Shown: one piece after another, positions 1 to 8,837 of the stretch
Numbering within the stretch: position 1 is the stretch's first letter
Layout of the letters: each line of letters begins with the position of its first letter
Source of the DNA: an uncultured Acidimicrobiales bacterium
GTDB lineage: Bacteria > Actinomycetota > Acidimicrobiia > Acidimicrobiales > SHLQ01
NCBI GenBank assembly: GCA_938040365.1
Contig: CALHXU010000030.1
Coordinates: 1-46,846, forward strand
DNA: 46,846 nucleotides
Reading direction: 5' to 3'
The notes under the pieces: generated by a model
What the model was told of the DNA's origin: nothing
What the model saw: the letters and a program-made list of their open reading frames with translations, nothing else
The model's database searches: none
Made by a program: the position numbers and the translations under genes

Positions 1-1
1 G

Positions 2-100
2 GAGCCTGTCGATGAGGAACCTGTCGATGAGGAGCCTGTCGATGAGGAGCCTGTCGATGAGGAGCCTGTCGATGAGGAGCCCGTTGATGAGGAGCCTGTC
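2..100 (+). repeat. In-frame 15-bp tandem repeat (EEPVD)
   Basis: Six complete 15-bp units plus a partial one, period exactly five codons, run from the edge of the window. Copies are nearly identical (one GAA for GAG, one CCC-GTT variant), which points to recent slippage or recombination. The array continues to an unknown extent upstream. Confidence 0.95.
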
Positions 101-1909
101 GTCGATAACGAACAGGGCAACGAGAGCGGACAAGAGCTCGAGGAGCAACTCGTCGACTTGATCGAAGAGATCCTCGAAGAGATCGACGAGATTTCCGTAG
201 AGATCCCCGTTCCCGTCGACGTCGATGTCACAGCGGATGCTGATGTCACAGCGGATGCTGATGTCGAAACCGAACTGAGGGCGGAAGCCCAAGTCGAGGA
301 GGAAACCCCGGCCGACAACAACCTCGAGTTTGCAAGCCGTTCCCTCCAGCTTCCGAATATTCCAATGTTCGTCAATACGCCGGGCGAACTCAGGTCCGAG
401 ATACGCCAGGTACAAACGTCGAGTGGCGTAACCACGCTCGACGACCTCGCCGTGGCAATTGTTCGAGCGGACGCATGGTTGAGCGGCACTCCCGACGAAC
501 GCGCCATCGTCGTCCGGGCGAGCTCGCTCGAACTCACCGACGGAGACCGGGATGGCTTTGTCGATGTCGTGTCGACGGTGACTGGTCCAATCGAGTTCAT
601 AGCGCCCGACGTGGACGCTGCCGTTGCGCTCAGCGAACTGCTAATCGGCACTGGCGCTATCGTCCGGTCGAGCTCAACCGCTGAGCTCGGCACTGCGCTC
701 CCCGCGCCAGATCCCGTACCTCAGATCGTCGACCTCTCGGTCGCCGAACGCATCGAGGCGGTCCAACGTCGGGCCACGCCTCTTCAGGTCGCAATCGACA
801 CGTCAGAGCCAGCGAGCGCCGCGGTGACATGGAGCGTCGGTGGCGAGGTGGTCGCCGTTGGCCAGCAGACGTTACTCGAACCAGGTGCGCTCCCCGTCGG
901 GCTTCATCGCATCTTGGTCACTGTCGCTACCGATCGGGAAGAGCGAACCGCAGCAACAACGCTTCTCGTCACCCTCGACGGTGACGGTTTCTCGCTCCCC
1001 GATGCCTGCCCAGGGTTCTTTGACAACTCCCAACTAGACCTCGACCAAGACGGTCTCGCAGCGAGGTGCGACACCGACGACGACGGGGACGGGGTTCACG
1101 ATCTGCTCGATCCGTGTCCGTCGGTTGCAAATACGAGCTTGGCCGACGCTGACCTTGACGGCCTGCCCAACGCCTGCGACCTCGAACCAGGGGACGGCCC
1201 AAATGCAGACCGCGATGGTGACCTCGTTGCCGACATCGTCGACAACTGCATCGAGGTTGCGTCCCCGGGCCAAGCCGATGCCGACGCTGACGGCATTGGC
1301 GACGTGTGCGAAGCGGGCTCGTTCGCCCCATCGTGCACGATCATTGGAACCGCCGGTGACGACTTCCTCGTCGGAACGACCGGCAACGATGTCATCTGCG
1401 GCCTCGGCGGAAACGACATCGTTACGGGCCGTGGTGGCAACGACCTGATCTTTGGAGGCGCCGGCGACGATCGCCTACTCGGTGGTGCCGGTGACGACCG
1501 AATCTTTGGGGGCACTGGCAACGATGAGATCTTTGGCGCGGATGGCGAAGATGATCTCCGCGGCGAGTCCGGGAATGATTCACTCTTCGGCCAAGGAGAT
1601 GACGACGTCCTTAGCGGTGGGCTTGGAGACGACCTGGTCCGAGCCGGCCTCGGAAACGACATCGTCTTTGGTGGGGCGGGCAGCGACGACCTCTTTGGTT
1701 CGATCGGAAACGACATCTTCGACGGTGGCCGCGGCGATGACCGAATTCGCGGCGAACAAGGGAACGACCTTATTTTGGGCGGCGGTGGGAATGACCGGCT
1801 CAATGGCGGCCGCGGCGACGACACATTTACTGCGGTTGGGCCTCTCGACGAGGTTCTCGGTGGACCAGGCGTAGACCTCAGCGACGGCGAAGGGGTGATC
1901 GTCGACTAG
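2..1909 (+). CDS. RTX / thrombospondin type 3 repeat secreted protein, 5'-truncated by the window
   Basis: The reading frame is open from base 2, so the true start is upstream of the window; a TTG at 158 is only an internal codon. The visible protein (about 635 aa) begins with a pentapeptide repeat EEPVD, followed by an acidic stretch with a duplicated DVTADA motif. A middle globular part of unknown fold follows. Next is a cysteine- and Asp-rich thrombospondin type 3-like segment around 960-1310 (DGDGVHDLLDPCP, DADADGIGDVC). The last part, 1336-1860, holds about 18 consecutive RTX nonapeptides of the form GGxGxDxUx (for example GGAGDDRLL, GGRGDDRIR), which are known to bind calcium and fold as a beta-roll after secretion. 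The protein is therefore probably extracellular or surface-bound. I see no sorting signal or enzymatic domain. It ends 10 bp before glgB; a shared transcript is possible but a functional link is not evident. Confidence 0.85.
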   Translation, partial: EPVDEEPVDEEPVDEEPVDEEPVDEEPVDEEPVVDNEQGNESGQELEEQLVDLIEEILEEIDEISVEIPVPVDVDVTADADVTADADVETELRAEAQVEEETPADNNLEFASRSLQLPNIPMFVNTPGELRSEIRQVQTSSGVTTLDDLAVAIVRADAWLSGTPDERAIVVRASSLELTDGDRDGFVDVVSTVTGPIEFIAPDVDAAVALSELLIGTGAIVRSSSTAELGTALPAPDPVPQIVDLSVAERIEAVQRRATPLQVAIDTSEPASAAVTWSVGGEVVAVGQQTLLEPGALPVGLHRILVTVATDREERTAATTLLVTLDGDGFSLPDACPGFFDNSQLDLDQDGLAARCDTDDDGDGVHDLLDPCPSVANTSLADADLDGLPNACDLEPGDGPNADRDGDLVADIVDNCIEVASPGQADADADGIGDVCEAGSFAPSCTIIGTAGDDFLVGTTGNDVICGLGGNDIVTGRGGNDLIFGGAGDDRLLGGAGDDRIFGGTGNDEIFGADGEDDLRGESGNDSLFGQGDDDVLSGGLGDDLVRAGLGNDIVFGGAGSDDLFGSIGNDIFDGGRGDDRIRGEQGNDLILGGGGNDRLNGGRGDDTFTAVGPLDEVLGGPGVDLSDGEGVIVD

Positions 1910-1919
1910 TGCACCTAAG

Positions 1920-3833
1920 GTGTCGGAGGTGACCACCACTTCGAGCGATTCGCTCCCCTTCTTCGGTGAAGACGACCAGTTTCTCTTCAACGCCGGCAAC
2001 AACACCCGTCTTTGGCACGGGCTTGGCGGTCGTCTCGATGTCGTCGACGGCGACCCTGGTGCGCGGTTCGCCGTGTGGGCACCGAACGCAGTGTCGGCTT
2101 CGGTCATTGGCGACTTCAACGGCTGGACCCACCCCGGCCACACCCTGACCCCCATTGGCTCGAGCGGCGTTTGGGGCGGCTTTATCCCCGGTCTCTCAGA
2201 AGGGACGAAGTACAAGTTCCGGATCGAATCGCACTTTGGGCGAGTGGTCGAGAAAGCCGACCCGATGGCGTTTCGAAGCGAGACAGCTCCCTCGACGGCG
2301 TCGATCCTCACCGACCTTTCCCACGAGTGGACAGACTCGAAATGGCTTGCGAGCCGCAAAGATCAGAATCGGTGGGACCAGCCGATCTCGATCTATGAAG
2401 TGCATCTCGGTTCATGGCGCAGGACCGTGCCCGACCATCTGCCTCTCACGTACACCGAGCACATCGACGCCTTGGTCAACCATGTCTCAGCAATGGGGTT
2501 CACCCACGTCGAGTTTCTCCCGATCACCGAGCACCCGTTGTATGCGAGCTGGGGCTACCAGACGACGGGCTATTTCGCAGCGACGTCTCGGTACGGCGAA
2601 CCGCAAGAACTGATGGATCTCATCGATGCATTCCACAACGCGAACATCGGGGTAATCCTCGATTGGGTGCCGTCGCACTTCCCCACCGACGAGTTTGCGC
2701 TCAGCGCATTCGATGGAAGCGCGCTGTACGAGCACGCCGACCCTCGGGAAGGGTTCCACCCCGATTGGAAGAGCGCAATCTTTAACTATGGTCGGCACGA
2801 AGTCCGAAGCTTCCTGTTGTCCAGTGCCCGGTTCTGGCTGGAGGCCTTCCACATCGACGGCATTCGCGTCGATGCCGTTGCATCCATGCTGTATCGAGAT
2901 TACAGCCGCGGCGACGATTGGATCCCCAACCAGTTTGGCGGACGCGAGAACTTGGAGGCAATCAGTTTCCTCCAGCAGCTCAATGCTGAGATGTACCAGG
3001 CGTTTCCCGACATTTTGATGATCGCCGAAGAGTCGACCGCGTGGCCAGGCGTCACGCGTCCGACCGAGCACGGCGGACTTGGATTTGGGTTCAAGTGGGA
3101 CATGGGCTGGATGAACGACACGTTGGAGTACTTCTCCGAGGACCCCGTCCATCGCCGCTACCACCATTCGAAGCTGACGTTCCGAGCCGTCTACGGCTTC
3201 AGCGAGAACTTCGTCCTTCCGCTCAGCCACGACGAAGTAGTGCACGGCAAAGGCTCACTCCTCGAAAAGATGCCAGGCGATGACTGGCAGCAGTTTGCGA
3301 ACCTGCGTTGCCTGTACGGCTGGATGTATGGCACGCCGGGGAAAAAGCTGTTGTTTATGGGTAGCGAACTCGCGCCGCGCTCGGAGTGGAATCACGATGA
3401 CAGTCTTCCGTGGCACCTGACGGCTTTCGATTCTCATGAGGGTGTCTTGCAGTGGGTTTCGGCGCTCAATCACCTCTATCGGACCGAACCTGCGCTCCAT
3501 GTTCTCGACAATGATCCGGCTGGCTTTGGCTGGGTTGATGCAAACGATGCAGACCGGAGCATCATCAGTTTCTTACGCCACGACGGCGACGGAGCGAGCA
3601 TGCTCATCGTGATGAACGCAACGCCGGTTCCGCGCCACGATGTGATGACCGGCGTGTCGTCCAACGGTGAGTGGGAAGTTGTGTTGTGTAGCGATGACGC
3701 CAAGTACGGCGGCTCAAGCTATGCACATCCCGAGTCGTATACGACCACGAACCACCACCACAATGGCTATGAGCAGTCGCTGTGGTTGACCCTTCCGCCG
3801 CTTTCGGTCACGTTCTTACGAAAGACCACCTGA
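1920..3833 (+). CDS. glgB: 1,4-alpha-glucan branching enzyme
   Basis: Forms alpha-1,6 branches in glycogen by cutting and transferring alpha-1,4 chains; cytoplasmic. The 637-aa product has a CBM48 module at about residues 40-110 (RFAVWAPNA, GDFNGW) and a GH13 catalytic barrel. Visible catalytic landmarks are DGIRVDAVASMLY with the nucleophile at Asp318, AEEST with the acid/base at Glu370, and SHDEVVHGKGS with Asp438. These are diagnostic of GlgB rather than of TreZ or amylases. Length fits the shorter GlgB type that lacks the extra N1 module (E. coli GlgB is about 728 aa). The GTG start is 10 bp after the RTX gene stop. No other glycogen genes are in the window. Confidence 0.96.
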   Translation: MSEVTTTSSDSLPFFGEDDQFLFNAGNNTRLWHGLGGRLDVVDGDPGARFAVWAPNAVSASVIGDFNGWTHPGHTLTPIGSSGVWGGFIPGLSEGTKYKFRIESHFGRVVEKADPMAFRSETAPSTASILTDLSHEWTDSKWLASRKDQNRWDQPISIYEVHLGSWRRTVPDHLPLTYTEHIDALVNHVSAMGFTHVEFLPITEHPLYASWGYQTTGYFAATSRYGEPQELMDLIDAFHNANIGVILDWVPSHFPTDEFALSAFDGSALYEHADPREGFHPDWKSAIFNYGRHEVRSFLLSSARFWLEAFHIDGIRVDAVASMLYRDYSRGDDWIPNQFGGRENLEAISFLQQLNAEMYQAFPDILMIAEESTAWPGVTRPTEHGGLGFGFKWDMGWMNDTLEYFSEDPVHRRYHHSKLTFRAVYGFSENFVLPLSHDEVVHGKGSLLEKMPGDDWQQFANLRCLYGWMYGTPGKKLLFMGSELAPRSEWNHDDSLPWHLTAFDSHEGVLQWVSALNHLYRTEPALHVLDNDPAGFGWVDANDADRSIISFLRHDGDGASMLIVMNATPVPRHDVMTGVSSNGEWEVVLCSDDAKYGGSSYAHPESYTTTNHHHNGYEQSLWLTLPPLSVTFLRKTT

Positions 3834-3859
3834 CCCGCCCAGGAGCCATTCAGCGCGCC

Positions 3860-3886
3860 TGGTTAGGACCGTGCTTGGTTAGGACC
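3860..3886. repeat. Tandem copy of the lysR stop region
   Basis: An identical 11-mer (GGTCCTAACCA on the minus strand) occurs twice, 16 bp apart, at 3876-3886 and 3860-3870. The first copy contains the TAA stop of the LysR gene; the second repeats that stop downstream. It is short enough that chance is not excluded, but it fits the pattern seen at four other gene ends here. Confidence 0.55.
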
Positions 3887-4817
3887 AGAGGGTGATGTGC
3901 ACGCGTGGTTTGAAACGGCCGACGTTGCTACCTGAGCCGGTGAGCATTGCTTGGATTGAGCGTGGGGTCGCGACGAAATTGATCAACTCACGGGCTACTT
4001 GGGTCGAGCGGTGCGCAGGCAACGCCGTTGCTACCCACGTGCCGGTCGCTTCGCTTTGGTCGTCAGAAACAATGACGAGGTCACCGTGTTTGACCGCATC
4101 TCGAACCGAGAACTTTGGCACGAGCGCAACACCATTCCCGTTTCGGGCCTCCTCGACCGCGGCTGCGTGGCTTGTGTAGACCCGTTGCATCTCTTCGCGA
4201 ACGCCGACGCGTTCGAGGATGAATTGGGAGACGCCTAACGGTTCGACCGCTGAAGGCCCGAGGAACCAGGTCAGTTCGTCGAGGCGCTCATAGCTGAGGT
4301 CCGGGTCGATGACCGCGACGACGGTGTACTGCAGAATCTCCTGGCCAATGATTGCAAACGGCGCAAGACCCGAAGCCTTTGGACCAATCGCGACGTCGAC
4401 GGCGTGTGAATTTAAGAGTTCGGGGAAGCGCCGGCTGGACTCGACGAGCAACTCCACCTCGAGATCATCGGCTCGTTTGGAAAACAGTTCGATCAACCCG
4501 GGCGCCGCATACTCTGCGAACAGGCTGGTGGCAGCAATCCGAAGCACACGGCGGCCGTCGTTTGCGTCGCTGACCTCTCGGATGGTCTGTTCTTGCAGTC
4601 CGAGCATCTCGACGGCGCGCTGTGCGAGCCGCAACCCGCCGGGCGTAAAGACCAACCCCTTTCGAGACGGGCTAAAGAGAGGGTCGGAAAGCTCTTTGCG
4701 GAGCGATCCCACGTTTCCCGAGACGGCCGCTTCGGAGACACCGAGTTCTTTTGCCGCAGCTCGTACCGAACCGAGCCGCACAACCGTGGCGAAACTACGC
4801 AGCTGTGTCGGCGTCAA
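3879..4817 (-). CDS. cutR: LysR-type regulator of the CO dehydrogenase operon (CutR-like)
   Basis: Transcription factor with an N-terminal winged helix-turn-helix (residues 1-60: QLRSFATVVRLGSVRAAAKE, then VSEAAVSGNVGSLRKEL) and a LysR substrate-binding domain. I place the start at the TTG of 4817 because AAAGGGGAG sits about 4 bp upstream and the HTH begins immediately. This gives 312 aa, the usual LysR length; the frame is open to 5006 but that extension looks non-coding. The gene is divergent from coxMSL, the arrangement described for cutR beside the CO dehydrogenase genes in mycobacteria. Two matching inverted repeats lie between them, one just upstream of this start, so autoregulation plus control of cox is likely. 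The ligand is unknown. The symbol rests on context and family, not on an alignment. Confidence 0.85.
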   Translation of the reverse strand: MTPTQLRSFATVVRLGSVRAAAKELGVSEAAVSGNVGSLRKELSDPLFSPSRKGLVFTPGGLRLAQRAVEMLGLQEQTIREVSDANDGRRVLRIAATSLFAEYAAPGLIELFSKRADDLEVELLVESSRRFPELLNSHAVDVAIGPKASGLAPFAIIGQEILQYTVVAVIDPDLSYERLDELTWFLGPSAVEPLGVSQFILERVGVREEMQRVYTSHAAAVEEARNGNGVALVPKFSVRDAVKHGDLVIVSDDQSEATGTWVATALPAHRSTQVARELINFVATPRSIQAMLTGSGSNVGRFKPRVHITLWS

Positions 4818-4837
4818 ACCGCTCCCCTTTTCGTGAC

Positions 4838-4853
4838 TTAAGCGATCCCTTAA
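4838..4853. promoter_or_regulatory. LysR-type operator, site 1 (TTAAG-N6-CTTAA)
   Basis: Perfect 5-6-5 inverted repeat, TTAAG CGATCC CTTAA, 21 bp upstream of the cutR-like start. The same arms and spacing recur at 4942-4957, and both sites are followed by TCG. Inferred regulator: the adjacent LysR protein. Confidence 0.7.
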
Positions 4854-4940
4854 TCGTTGTCGACGACAGTAGCGAGCGGTTGAAATCATGTCGACACCGA
4901 GCCGGTCAGTGCTGCGGTTATTTCCGTGGGCGGAGCGCGA

Positions 4941-4958
4941 ATTAAGTGAATGCTTAAT
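4941..4958. promoter_or_regulatory. LysR-type operator, site 2 (ATTAAG-N6-CTTAAT)
   Basis: Perfect 6-6-6 inverted repeat with centre 104 bp from the centre of site 1, close to ten helical turns, so both sites would face the same side of the DNA. It lies about 87 bp upstream of the coxM ATG, suited to activation of the operon. Confidence 0.72.
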
Positions 4959-5044
4959 CGCAATTGACGGCGGCCGAGCGAGCGGCAAGTGTGTCGAAGG
5001 ACACAACTATCACCATCGGTTCTTTAGACTCAGGGGGTCACACC

Positions 5045-5923
5045 ATGCAAGTACCCGCACCGTTCGAATATGAGCGGGCCGAAAGCGTCGACCACGCAAT
5101 CGGCCTACTCGAACGACTCGGCTCCGAGGCCCGCCTCGTCGCTGGAGGCCACAGCCTCATACCAATGATGCGTTTACGGCTCGCCAACCCCGAGTACATC
5201 ATCGACATCAACGATCTCGCGAGCGAGCTTGGCTACATCAAGGTCGAGGGCGACCACCTCCACATCGGCGCTATGGCCCGACATCAAGAGCTACTCGAAA
5301 GCGATGTCTTGGCCCAGCACTTCCCGATCTTCCGAGACGCCGAAAAAGTCATTGCCGACCCCGTTGTTCGCAACCGTGGCACCCTCGGCGGTTCGCTCTG
5401 TCAAGCTGACCCTTCCGAGGACCTTTCGGCGGTGTGCTCAACACTCGACGCCATGTGCGTTATCCAAGGCTCGGGCGGCGAACGGATCGTCTCGATGCAC
5501 GACTTCCATCAAGGGCCCTACGAGACTGCGGTAGGCGATGCTGAAATGCTCACCGAGGTCCGGATTCCAATTCGGGCAAATGGAAGCAGCGCGTACAACA
5601 AAGTCGAACGACGCGCTGGCGATTGGGCGGTTGTCTCTGCCGGTGCTGCGGTCTGGATGGACGGCGGCGTGATCGCCGATGGCCGGGTTGGCCTTGCTGC
5701 GGTCGGCCCGAACACAACGACGATCGATGCCGCCCGCGACCTCCTCCAAGGCGCGACGCCATCTGACGAGCTGTTCGCTCAGGTCGGCGCGGTGTGCTCG
5801 GAGAACTGCGATCCCGACACCGACATGCGCGGAAGTGCCGAATACAAGAAACATCTCGCAAGCGAACTTACACAACGATCGCTCCGCACCGCCGTGGCGC
5901 GAGCAACAGGACAGGGGGCCTAA
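5045..5923 (+). CDS. coxM: Aerobic carbon monoxide dehydrogenase, medium FAD-binding subunit
   Basis: The FAD subunit of Mo-Cu CO dehydrogenase; it passes electrons from the iron-sulfur subunit toward the respiratory quinone pool. The ATG at 5045 has AGGGGG 8-13 bp upstream, giving 292 aa, typical for CoxM/CutM. The two flavin-binding glycine motifs are present: AGGHS at residues 33-37 and TLGGS at 113-117, the latter in RNRGTLGGSLCQADPSED. It is first in the order M-S-L, the arrangement of form I cox operons (form II is usually S-L-M). Two bases separate it from coxS, indicating a tightly coupled operon. Regulation probably comes from the divergent LysR gene through the paired TTAAG-N6-CTTAA sites. 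Confidence 0.95.
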   Translation: MQVPAPFEYERAESVDHAIGLLERLGSEARLVAGGHSLIPMMRLRLANPEYIIDINDLASELGYIKVEGDHLHIGAMARHQELLESDVLAQHFPIFRDAEKVIADPVVRNRGTLGGSLCQADPSEDLSAVCSTLDAMCVIQGSGGERIVSMHDFHQGPYETAVGDAEMLTEVRIPIRANGSSAYNKVERRAGDWAVVSAGAAVWMDGGVIADGRVGLAAVGPNTTTIDAARDLLQGATPSDELFAQVGAVCSENCDPDTDMRGSAEYKKHLASELTQRSLRTAVARATGQGA

Positions 5924-5925
5924 CT

Positions 5926-6411
5926 ATGGAAATTACCGTCAATGTAAATGGCGTAGACCAGACCAAAGAGATCGAGGGCCGTCTGCTGCTCGTGCATTTC
6001 TTGCGCGACACGCTCGGCCTCACCGGCACGCACTGGGGTTGTGATACCTCGAATTGTGGAACGTGTGTCGTATGGATGGACGATGAGCCGGTCAAGAGCT
6101 GCACCGTTCTGGCTGCTATGGCGGGTGGACGTACGGTCCGCACCGTCGAAGACCTCGAGCAAGGCGGGGTCCTCGATCCGGTCCAGCAGGGCTTTATCGA
6201 AGAGCACGGCTTGCAGTGCGGCTACTGCACGCCAGGAATGCTCATGACCGCCCGAGCATTGCTCGATAAGAATCCCGACCCGAGCGAAGAAGAGATTCGT
6301 GAAGCAATCAGCGGCCAGATTTGCCGCTGCACCGGCTATTCGATGATCGTTCGGGCCGTCCAGTGGGCAGCAAACACCGAGAACGCCGTAACCGTAGGAG
6401 CATCAGCATGA
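5926..6411 (+). CDS. coxS: Aerobic carbon monoxide dehydrogenase, small [2Fe-2S] subunit
   Basis: Carries two [2Fe-2S] clusters that relay electrons from the Mo-Cu site in CoxL to FAD in CoxM. The plant-type cluster is bound by Cys39, Cys44, Cys47 and Cys59 (GCDTSNCGTC); the second, helical domain cluster by Cys98, Cys101, Cys133 and Cys135 (CGYCTPGM, ICRCTGY). The 161-aa length matches the family. The ATG at 5926 is preceded by AGGGGG, and the stop overlaps the coxL start as ATGA, so translation is probably coupled. Confidence 0.97.
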   Translation: MEITVNVNGVDQTKEIEGRLLLVHFLRDTLGLTGTHWGCDTSNCGTCVVWMDDEPVKSCTVLAAMAGGRTVRTVEDLEQGGVLDPVQQGFIEEHGLQCGYCTPGMLMTARALLDKNPDPSEEEIREAISGQICRCTGYSMIVRAVQWAANTENAVTVGASA

Positions 6412-8804
6412 CCGTTACCGACGACCCACAATCAGCCGGCGAATCACTCTCGCCCGAGGGCAACCCCATTGGCTTTGGCAAGATGCTTCGCAAAGAAGAC
6501 GCTCGCCTCGTGCGTGGCAAGGGCCAATTCGTCGACGACGTCGTGCTGCCAAACATGTTGCACCTCGCAATCCTGCGATCGCCTATTGCTCACGGCACGA
6601 TTGTCAACATCGACAAGAGCGCGGCCGAGGCTCACCCCAAGGTGGTCGCCGTCGTAACCGGCGCCGACCTCGCCGAGCACGGACTGGCGTGGATGCCAAC
6701 GCTGTCGAACGACGTGCAAGCGGTGCTCGCAACCGACAAGGTGCGATTCCAGCATCAAGAGGTCGCGTTCGTCGTTGCCGAAGACAAGTATTCGGCGCGC
6801 GACGCACTCGAACTGATCGATGTCGAATACGACTTCCTCGATCCAGTGGTCGATGTGCGCAAGGCAATGGATGCCGAAACTGGCGTGATCCGAGATGACC
6901 TCGAAGACAAGGCCGATAACCACGTCTTTGACTGGGAGGCCGGAGACAAAGCCGAGTTCGACCGAATCTGGGAGAGCGCGGATGTCAAGGTCGAACAAGA
7001 GATCATCTACCCGCGCGTCCACCCAGCACCGATGGAGACCTGTGGCGCGGTTGCCGACCTCGACCCAGTGTCGGGCAAGCTCACGTTGTGGAGCACGACT
7101 CAGGCGCCGCATGCACACCGCACGGTGTACGCGCTGGTCGCTGGCCTTCCCGAGCACAAGATCCGTGTGATCGCTCCCGATATCGGCGGGGGCTTTGGCA
7201 ACAAGGTGCCGATCTATCCCGGCTATGTGTGTGCGATCGTTGCGTCACTGCTCATTGGCCGCCCGGTCAAGTGGATGGAGGACCGCACCGAGAACCTGGT
7301 GTCCACCGGCTTTGCTCGTGACTACATCATGGACGGCAAGATCTGCGCGACGAGCGACGGCAAGATCCTCGCGGTCGGCGGTCACGTGCTTGCCGATCAT
7401 GGCGCGTTCAACGGAACGGCAGCTCCGGTGAAGTATCCGGCCGGATTCTTTGGCGTGTTCACCGGCAGCTACGACCTCGAGGCTGCGTACTCCGACATGC
7501 AGGCGGTGTATACCAACAAGGCGCCTGGTGGCGTTGCATATGCGTGTTCATTCCGCATCACCGAAGCGGTGTACATGGTCGAGCGTTTGGTCGATTGTTT
7601 GGCCTATGAGCTCGACATGGATCCAGCGGAATTGCGAATCAAGAACTTCATCCAACCCGACCAGTTTCCCTATGAGACAAAGACTGGCTGGGTGTATGAC
7701 TCGGGCGACTACGAGCCAACGATGCGCTTGGCTATGGAGATGGCGGGTTATGACGAGCTTCGTCGTGAGCAGGCCGAAAAGCGTGAGCGTGGCGAGTTGA
7801 TGGGCATTGGCCTGTCGTTCTTCACCGAGGCAGTGGGAGCAGGTCCGCGAAAGGACATGGACATCTTGGGTCTTGGAATGGCCGATGGTTGCGAGCTTCG
7901 CATCCACCCGACGGGCAAGGCCGTCGTTCGGTTGTCGGTCAAGACACAGGGTCAGGGTCACGAGACTACCTTTGCCCAAATCATCGCCGAGGAGACGGGC
8001 ATTCCGCCCGAGGACATCGACGTGGTCCATGGCGATACCGACAACACGCCGTTCGGTCTTGGAACCTACGGTTCGCGGTCGACGCCGGTGTCTGGTGCGG
8101 CAGCGGCGTTGGTCGCACGCAAGGTTGTCGACAAGGCCCAGATCATTGCCTCAGGAATGCTCGAGGTCGCGGTGACTGACCTCGAGTGGAAGAAGGGATC
8201 ATTCGCCGTGAAGGGCGACCCTTCGAAGTCGGTGACGATTCAAGATATTGCGATGCGCGCGCACGGCGCTGGCGACCTGCCCGAAGGTATCGAGGGTGGT
8301 CTCGACGCTCAGGTTTGCTACAACCCTGACAACCTCACCTATCCGTTCGGTGCCTACATCTGTGTCGTCGATATCGATCCTGGTACCGCCGAGGTCAAGG
8401 TTCGACGCTTCATCGCGGTCGATGACTGCGGCACGCAGATCAACCCGATGATCATCGAGGGGCAGGTCCACGGTGGCCTCGCCGACGGTGTCGGCATGGC
8501 GCTCATGGAAATGATTGCCTTCGATGAGGACGGCAACTGCCTCGGTGGCTCTCTGATGGATTACCTCATTCCTACGGCGATGGAGACTCCTGATTGGGAG
8601 ACTGGTCATACGGTCACGCCATCGCCGCATCACCCAATCGGAGCGAAGGGTATTGGCGAGTCTGCAACGGTCGGCTCACCGCCTGCTGTTGTGAATGCGG
8701 TGGTCGATGCGCTGAAGCCATTCGGAGTTCGCCACGCAGACATGCCGCTGACACCTTCACGGGTGTGGGAGGCCATGCAGGGCAACCACAAGGCGCCGAT
8801 CTAA
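6408..8804 (+). CDS. coxL: Form I aerobic carbon monoxide dehydrogenase, large Mo-Cu catalytic subunit
   Basis: Oxidises CO with water to CO2, two protons and two electrons at a [CuSMoO2] centre with molybdopterin cytosine dinucleotide. The 798-aa protein has the active-site loop AYACSFR, the signature that separates form I (true CO dehydrogenase) from form II (AYxGAGR). Its Cys380 corresponds to the copper-binding Cys388 of Oligotropha carboxidovorans. The C-terminal GAKGIGES places Glu751 at the position of the conserved catalytic glutamate (Glu763). The cofactor-binding stretch QGQGHETTFAQI and GTYGSRSTPVSG is intact. The start ATG at 6408 overlaps the coxS stop, with GTAGGAG upstream. The enzyme supports energy conservation from atmospheric or dissolved CO rather than necessarily autotrophy; no Calvin-cycle gene is in the window. 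Confidence 0.97.
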   Translation: MTVTDDPQSAGESLSPEGNPIGFGKMLRKEDARLVRGKGQFVDDVVLPNMLHLAILRSPIAHGTIVNIDKSAAEAHPKVVAVVTGADLAEHGLAWMPTLSNDVQAVLATDKVRFQHQEVAFVVAEDKYSARDALELIDVEYDFLDPVVDVRKAMDAETGVIRDDLEDKADNHVFDWEAGDKAEFDRIWESADVKVEQEIIYPRVHPAPMETCGAVADLDPVSGKLTLWSTTQAPHAHRTVYALVAGLPEHKIRVIAPDIGGGFGNKVPIYPGYVCAIVASLLIGRPVKWMEDRTENLVSTGFARDYIMDGKICATSDGKILAVGGHVLADHGAFNGTAAPVKYPAGFFGVFTGSYDLEAAYSDMQAVYTNKAPGGVAYACSFRITEAVYMVERLVDCLAYELDMDPAELRIKNFIQPDQFPYETKTGWVYDSGDYEPTMRLAMEMAGYDELRREQAEKRERGELMGIGLSFFTEAVGAGPRKDMDILGLGMADGCELRIHPTGKAVVRLSVKTQGQGHETTFAQIIAEETGIPPEDIDVVHGDTDNTPFGLGTYGSRSTPVSGAAAALVARKVVDKAQIIASGMLEVAVTDLEWKKGSFAVKGDPSKSVTIQDIAMRAHGAGDLPEGIEGGLDAQVCYNPDNLTYPFGAYICVVDIDPGTAEVKVRRFIAVDDCGTQINPMIIEGQVHGGLADGVGMALMEMIAFDEDGNCLGGSLMDYLIPTAMETPDWETGHTVTPSPHHPIGAKGIGESATVGSPPAVVNAVVDALKPFGVRHADMPLTPSRVWEAMQGNHKAPI

Positions 8805-8837
8805 GCCGCGCTAAGCGCTTTGGACAAAGGACAGAAC

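Noticed and set aside
4818-5006. 63-residue N-terminal extension of the LysR protein
   Set aside because: It would run over an operator-like repeat and gives non-LysR sequence; the TTG at 4817 has a good ribosome site and begins at the HTH.
8794-8820. CTAAGC repeated after the coxL stop as another duplicated gene end
   Set aside because: Only six bases match; it does not meet the standard of the other five cases.
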